A model generated the notes under the pieces. It ran no database searches and had not been told where the DNA came from. It was given only the letters and a program-made list of their open reading frames with translations. Shown here in pieces: positions 41,835 to 45,831 of a stretch of DNA of 45,831 bases; position 1 is the first letter of the stretch, and every line of letters begins with the position of its first letter. Made by a program: the position numbers and the translations under genes. The DNA comes from Methanobrevibacter sp. (GTDB taxonomy: Archaea; Methanobacteriota; Methanobacteria; Methanobacteriales; Methanobacteriaceae): contig JAILDN010000059.1 in the NCBI GenBank assembly GCA_024689425.1, positions 1 to 45,831 on the forward strand. The letters are read 5' to 3'.

Positions 41835-43412
41835 ATGGAAGAATCTGTCCTAGTAATTAAAGCCGAGAAATACTTAAAGGAAATTTCAAATGATGATATT
41901 AGTTTGGATGATATCGATGAATTTGAAAATTTCAAAAATCTTTATTTTAAGCTAGATGACAGATTAGAAACTCTAAAACAACTTAAAAAAGATATGGAAG
42001 TACAAGGTTACAGTACTCCATTCACATCTTTAAATAAATATGGAAATAAGTCAATAGGTGAAGTCTCTCTTGAAGAGGTAAGTGAAAATAGTCGCCATAA
42101 CCAGATGTTTAGAAATAAGGCAAATGCTAAAAAGAATATTCTGGACAGAGTCAAATCAGCTATTGATTCACATCAAATTGCAATTGGCCATTTGGAACAA
42201 TTCGGATATTTGAAATGTAATTCATGCTACAAGAAATATTCAATTTCTGAATATAAGCAATTAAAAGGCAAATGCAGATGCAAGAGCGAATCATTTTCAT
42301 TTAAAATCAGCAGAGAAAACACTTACAGGATTGGAATAATTCCATATTTACCATTATCCGGTAATTACAGGGTACTTATGGCAGAATTGTCAAAGTACGG
42401 TAGAAACGCATTCAAAAAGGTTATTAACGCTTTAAAGCAGGAACGTACTGGCCATGTAAAGACCATTTCACCATTATTTAGATATAAAGATAAAAATAAT
42501 CGCTGGTTAAGAAAAAGGGTTACCTTTGATTCTGAATTTGTGGAAAACTATGAAGAGGAGCTAAGGAAAACCTATGGAAAAAATGTAAGAATCGAAAAAT
42601 TAGAATTCCATAGAACAAGGCCGGCAATCATCGATGACAAGCATGCAAGAACAGCTCTTGCTTTAGGGTATGTGCGCTACGGCGAGAAAATCATTGACAG
42701 TATCCGTGACGATATTTTCAAAAGGCAATTGACTGATTTTAAACGCATAAACAATTACGATTTGATAATTCACAAATATAATAATTATACTCCAAATTTC
42801 ATTGATGAATTTGACGTATCTGAAATTGAAAATTGGAGAGAAAACAAAATTAAGGAAGAATTTAGAAAATTGAAGTATTTAGACCGTTATGATGAGTTAA
42901 ACCGTTCACTTAAAAGGGATTTGAAAACCCGTGAAACTATTGAAAGAACGATTTTTGAAAATGTTGCTCCCGCATTGATCAGTTGGGATATATTCAGATA
43001 TTACCTGACGACTTCTGTTTCAAACCGCAGGATAATGACAGGGCCGTTTCCATATATTCGTGTTGAACTGGATCGCCAACAGAGGAAAGTTTTCCAAATC
43101 GCCTATTCTGGCGTCATTGATATATTGAACCAGTTCAGTGATATTAGAATATTGGATGTGGATGAAAAAGACCTGATTTTATATGAGAAATTCAAATTTG
43201 AAAAATTAATGCAGAACTCACGCATTAAAGTCAATCATCCTGCTTTAGGAGCCGCACACTTGCATTTAAACAGCGGAATTGATTTAGAGACTATTAGCAA
43301 TGCATTTTACGTTAACGAATCCAAGATTAAAAAAGAAATTAAAAACATTGACAATATTAAAAATCCTAAGTCCGACAAGTCAAAGAGATTTTTGGAGTTA
43401 ATTAAAAAGTAG
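41835..43412 (+). CDS. DUF530 family protein
   Basis: A 525-residue protein of the DUF530 family, known mainly from Methanobacteriales and Methanococcales. Near residue 130 it has a short zinc-binding-like segment (KCNSCYKKYSI then KGKCRCKS). The C-terminal region ends with a helix-turn-helix-like stretch (IDLETISNAFYVNESKIKKE), suggesting nucleic-acid binding. There are no membrane segments. It directly follows metG and precedes a helix-turn-helix gene by 10 bases, so an operon linked to translation or RNA is plausible. The family's function is not established. Confidence 0.8.
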   Translation: MEESVLVIKAEKYLKEISNDDISLDDIDEFENFKNLYFKLDDRLETLKQLKKDMEVQGYSTPFTSLNKYGNKSIGEVSLEEVSENSRHNQMFRNKANAKKNILDRVKSAIDSHQIAIGHLEQFGYLKCNSCYKKYSISEYKQLKGKCRCKSESFSFKISRENTYRIGIIPYLPLSGNYRVLMAELSKYGRNAFKKVINALKQERTGHVKTISPLFRYKDKNNRWLRKRVTFDSEFVENYEEELRKTYGKNVRIEKLEFHRTRPAIIDDKHARTALALGYVRYGEKIIDSIRDDIFKRQLTDFKRINNYDLIIHKYNNYTPNFIDEFDVSEIENWRENKIKEEFRKLKYLDRYDELNRSLKRDLKTRETIERTIFENVAPALISWDIFRYYLTTSVSNRRIMTGPFPYIRVELDRQQRKVFQIAYSGVIDILNQFSDIRILDVDEKDLILYEKFKFEKLMQNSRIKVNHPALGAAHLHLNSGIDLETISNAFYVNESKIKKEIKNIDNIKNPKSDKSKRFLELIKK

Positions 43413-43422
43413 GGGTTAGCTA

Positions 43423-43887
43423 ATGAATGAAAATGTAACAACGATACACATTACTGAAGCATTATCTTCTTTTAGAATCATTAATTTGCTTGAAAAGTAT
43501 CCTAACCTTGAAAAAATAACCTGTCCTCCAAGCATTTACAATAGGACTTCAAACAATTATATCGATGCTTTAAAGCAGTTGGAGATTGAGGTTGTTAAGG
43601 AATATCACTGGGGCGCTTCAAAACAGCCTTGCGATTATGAAGATGAGCTGTTACAATTGGCTAATGAAGGTTATAAGGCTGCTGAAATTGCTGAAATGTT
43701 GGACATTACTGTCAATAGGGTTTATTATTTGCTTAGAAGAAATAAAACTAAATTGGATACAAATACTAAAAAACATGATTATGATGAAATAACTTCCTTA
43801 AGGGAAAATGGACTAAATCCTAAGGAGATTTCACAAAAATTAAACATTCCTCTTAGAAGTGTTTACTATATTTTGAATAAAAAATGA
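43423..43887 (+). CDS. DUF1699-like protein with two helix-turn-helix repeats
   Basis: The N-terminal 70 residues (RIINLLEKYPNLEKITCPPS, then a segment ending EVVKEYHWGASK) resemble the archaeal DUF1699 family. Two similar helix-turn-helix units follow: LANEGYKAAEIAEMLDITVN with RVYYLLRR, and LRENGLNPKEISQKLNIPLR with SVYYILNK. The double unit suggests DNA or RNA binding at paired sites. It is 154 residues long, ten bases after the DUF530 gene, probably co-transcribed with metG. The function is unknown. Confidence 0.7.
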   Translation: MNENVTTIHITEALSSFRIINLLEKYPNLEKITCPPSIYNRTSNNYIDALKQLEIEVVKEYHWGASKQPCDYEDELLQLANEGYKAAEIAEMLDITVNRVYYLLRRNKTKLDTNTKKHDYDEITSLRENGLNPKEISQKLNIPLRSVYYILNKK

Positions 43888-43955
43888 TTATTTTTCGGCT
43901 AATAATCGCAAATTATTTTTTTAATTAATTATATATTATTTCATAAGTGATTGTT

Positions 43956-44969
43956 ATGATAATATTACCTCAACTACCATTATACGTTATTGCGATAATC
44001 TGTGGATTATTATCTTTTCTTGTAACCAGATTATCGATGCCAAGAATTATAAAAAAATTGGAAGATGCAGATATTGTGGGTAAAGACTTGCATAAATCAT
44101 GGAAACCTATTGTTGCTGAAATGGGTGGTTTCGGAATTCTTTTCGGTTTTATTATTGGGATGTTTTCAGGAATTTATATGCATGAGATATTGGCATTCCC
44201 ATTGTGCATTGTACTGATTGTAATTTTATTAGTGGGTCTTATTGGAATTGCTGATGATTTGCTTGTATTATCATCAAAGGAGAAATTATTCTTATTGTTT
44301 TTAGCAGGCCTTCCTTTGATTTGGGCCGCTCCGCCTAATGTCGGTATGTTATATTTGATTTCCATTCCAATAGCTATTTCAATCGGATCTAATTTAACCA
44401 ATATGTTGGCAGGTCTTAATGGTATTGAATCTGGTTTAGGTATCATTTCACTTACTTCACTTACTATATCTTGTATTATTTTAGGAAAGTATGATGTAAC
44501 AATCATCAGTATGAGTATGCTCGGTGCGTTAATTGTATTTTTATATTATAACAAATATCCTGCCCAAATTTTTCCCGGCGATACAGGTACATTGATTATT
44601 GGTGCTACTATCGTTTCCATTGCTTTCATTGGGCGTGTAAAGTTGATTGCCTTGATTGTTTTAATGCCAAACATTATCGATGCGGCAATGAAATTTTATA
44701 GTGCGGGCGTAATGGAGCGCCAGCAGTTCAAGCCTACTCAAGTCAGTGATGACGGCAAATTGATCAGGCCTGAAACGGGTTTTAAGTCCTTGATTAGATT
44801 TGTTATCAGAAGACCGATTACTGAAAAGCAGGCCGTTCGCATAATTTGGGGAATTGGCATAATCTTTGGTATTATAGGTATATTAGTTGCACTATCAATG
44901 CCTGGAATGATTGGTAATCAAACATTAATGAATTTCCTACAGATTAAAGAGATGTTTTATCATATTTAA
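43956..44969 (+). CDS. MraY/WecA-like glycosyl-phosphate transferase (glycosyltransferase 4 family)
   Basis: An integral membrane protein of about 337 residues and ten helices, in the family that moves a sugar-1-phosphate from a nucleotide sugar to a polyprenyl phosphate. Motifs are DLHKSWKPIVAEMGG in the first loop, GIADDLLVLSSKEK (catalytic aspartates), NLTNMLAGLNGIESGLG, and FPGDTGTL. In Methanobacteriales such enzymes could start pseudomurein, N-glycan or surface polysaccharide synthesis. The ATG at 43956 is preferred, with GTGA at 43947-43950 as its ribosome-binding site; a GTG there is an alternative start. arfC follows nine bases after its stop. Confidence 0.88.
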   Translation: MIILPQLPLYVIAIICGLLSFLVTRLSMPRIIKKLEDADIVGKDLHKSWKPIVAEMGGFGILFGFIIGMFSGIYMHEILAFPLCIVLIVILLVGLIGIADDLLVLSSKEKLFLLFLAGLPLIWAAPPNVGMLYLISIPIAISIGSNLTNMLAGLNGIESGLGIISLTSLTISCIILGKYDVTIISMSMLGALIVFLYYNKYPAQIFPGDTGTLIIGATIVSIAFIGRVKLIALIVLMPNIIDAAMKFYSAGVMERQQFKPTQVSDDGKLIRPETGFKSLIRFVIRRPITEKQAVRIIWGIGIIFGIIGILVALSMPGMIGNQTLMNFLQIKEMFYHI

Positions 44970-44978
44970 GGTGATTTA

Positions 44979-45647
44979 ATGAAACCGTATGTTATTTTAA
45001 ATGCAGCCATGACACTTGACGGTAAAATAGTGACTGCAAAAAACAGTTCAAATATTTCTGGTGAAGAAGATTTAAAAAGAGTTCATGAACTGAGAAAAAG
45101 CGTTGATGCAATAATGGTGGGCATAGGCACTGTTTTGGCAGACGATCCAAGATTAACTGTCCATAAAGTTGATGCAAATCCTGAAGACAATCCTGTTCGT
45201 ATTGTAGTTGACAGTAAATGCAGAACTCCAATTGCCGCCAGAATAACAAATAAGGATGCAAAAACAATCATCGCCGGAGCCAATGAATTTAAGTATGATT
45301 TCATGGTAAGTGATAGATATGATGTTTTTTCTAAAAGAGGTGTCGAATTCTTCTTCAGCGGAGATACTAAAGTTGATTTGGCAGCATTGATGAATCATTT
45401 GGCTGGTGAAGGTATAAAGACATTAATGCTTGAAGGAGGAGCTACACTAAACTTCGCAATGATAGAACAGAGCCTCATTGATGAAATAAGAATCTGTGTT
45501 GCCCCAAAAGTCGTTGGCGGTGTCAATGCAAAAACATTGTTTGATGGTGAAGGCTTTGATACAATGGACGAAGGTGTTGATTTAGAATTAACTGATTCAT
45601 ATACTTTAGGAAAAGACCTTATTTTAACTTATAAAGTATTGAAATAA
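44979..45647 (+). CDS. arfC: 2,5-diamino-6-ribosylamino-pyrimidinone 5'-phosphate reductase
   Basis: A 222-residue enzyme of the RibD C-terminal (dihydrofolate reductase-like) family. In archaea it reduces the ribose of the pyrimidine intermediate in riboflavin and F420 precursor synthesis, using NAD(P)H. Landmarks are NAAMTLDGKI near the start, SVDAIMVGIGTVLADDPRLT, IVVDSKCRTP and MLEGGATLN. GGTGATTT lies just before the ATG. It is the last gene of the window and is nine bases after the MraY-like gene, so probably co-transcribed with it although the pathways differ. Confidence 0.92.
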   Translation: MKPYVILNAAMTLDGKIVTAKNSSNISGEEDLKRVHELRKSVDAIMVGIGTVLADDPRLTVHKVDANPEDNPVRIVVDSKCRTPIAARITNKDAKTIIAGANEFKYDFMVSDRYDVFSKRGVEFFFSGDTKVDLAALMNHLAGEGIKTLMLEGGATLNFAMIEQSLIDEIRICVAPKVVGGVNAKTLFDGEGFDTMDEGVDLELTDSYTLGKDLILTYKVLK

Positions 45648-45831
45648 TCTTTTTAATTATATTAGAACAATATTGCTTTGTATTTGCAATATTGCTTTGT
45701 GTTATAAGTTAATTATTTAAGTAATGAAAACATATTTTTAATTAACATTATTATTGTAAAATTTTTGTTGTAACTGTCCCATTTAATTTTTTTTTTTTTT
45801 ATAATGGGTTTTTAATAGTTTAATATATTGC
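45648..45831. other. 3' intergenic region with short direct repeats and T tracts
   Basis: No gene is visible up to the window end. CAATATTGCTTTGT occurs at 45668-45681 and again at 45687-45700. A long T tract at about 45788-45800 would end transcription from arfC. Confidence 0.4.

Noticed and set aside
45668-45700. CAATATTGCTTTGT direct repeats as a regulatory array
   Set aside because: Only two copies occur, downstream of arfC, with no partner structure; a short slippage duplication is more likely.
1-45831. CRISPR array, tRNA or rRNA genes, prophage
   Set aside because: No regularly spaced repeats, no tRNA-like stretches with a CCA-proximal T arm, and no phage structural or integrase genes were recognised on either strand.

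Overview
The window comes from an AT-rich hydrogenotrophic methanogen of the order Methanobacteriales, most likely a Methanobrevibacter. The indicators are coenzyme M genes (comA, a methanogenesis-marker-16 gene, comD, comE), the F420 gene cofH, heterodisulfide reductase-type genes, cyclic 2,3-diphosphoglycerate synthetase, archaeal primase PriS and PriL, archaeal-type riboflavin reductase, and a giant beta-helix adhesin of the kind abundant in gut and rumen Methanobrevibacter. The genus is an inference from gene content and base composition; no rRNA or tRNA gene was found in the window.

Layout. 1-3.8 kb: a small winged-helix protein, then cpgS, a UPF0058 gene, and a ProC-like plus UPF0280 pair on the minus strand. 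3.9-10.9 kb: a plus-strand cluster with a LarE-like sulfur transferase, comA, MMP16 (proposed comF) and a full hdrC-hdrB-hdrA set, tightly packed or overlapping from comA onward. 11-15.8 kb: a cupin regulator with a perfect palindrome at its promoter, an acyl-CoA synthetase, comDE on the minus strand, then cofH. 15.8-22.1 kb: a thymidylate kinase-like gene, a TPR protein, priS with a small overlapping partner gene, an acyltransferase-3 membrane protein, and a histidine kinase that looks 5'-truncated by a frameshift.

22.4-35.6 kb: two tandem TetR paralogues, a pair of near-identical palindromic operator-like sites, a degraded membrane-protein fragment, and an adhesin of about 3,800 codons split by one in-frame TGA. 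35.8-45.8 kb: an orphan 171-residue protein, a MacB-type ABC permease and ATPase, priL, metG, a DUF530 gene, a helix-turn-helix protein, a GlcNAc-1-P transferase-like membrane enzyme, and arfC.

Most notable point. The hdrCBA set beside the coenzyme M genes does not look like ordinary heterodisulfide reductase. HdrB lacks one cysteine of its second CCG motif. HdrA carries a C-terminal MvhD-like domain in which every expected [2Fe-2S] cysteine is replaced although the surrounding motifs persist. With a LarE-type sulfur transferase upstream and the ferredoxin-containing MMP16 in the same run, the cluster could be a dedicated sulfur and electron supply for coenzyme M assembly. That function is inference. 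The residue changes are read directly from the sequence, but the reference motifs are recalled, not aligned.
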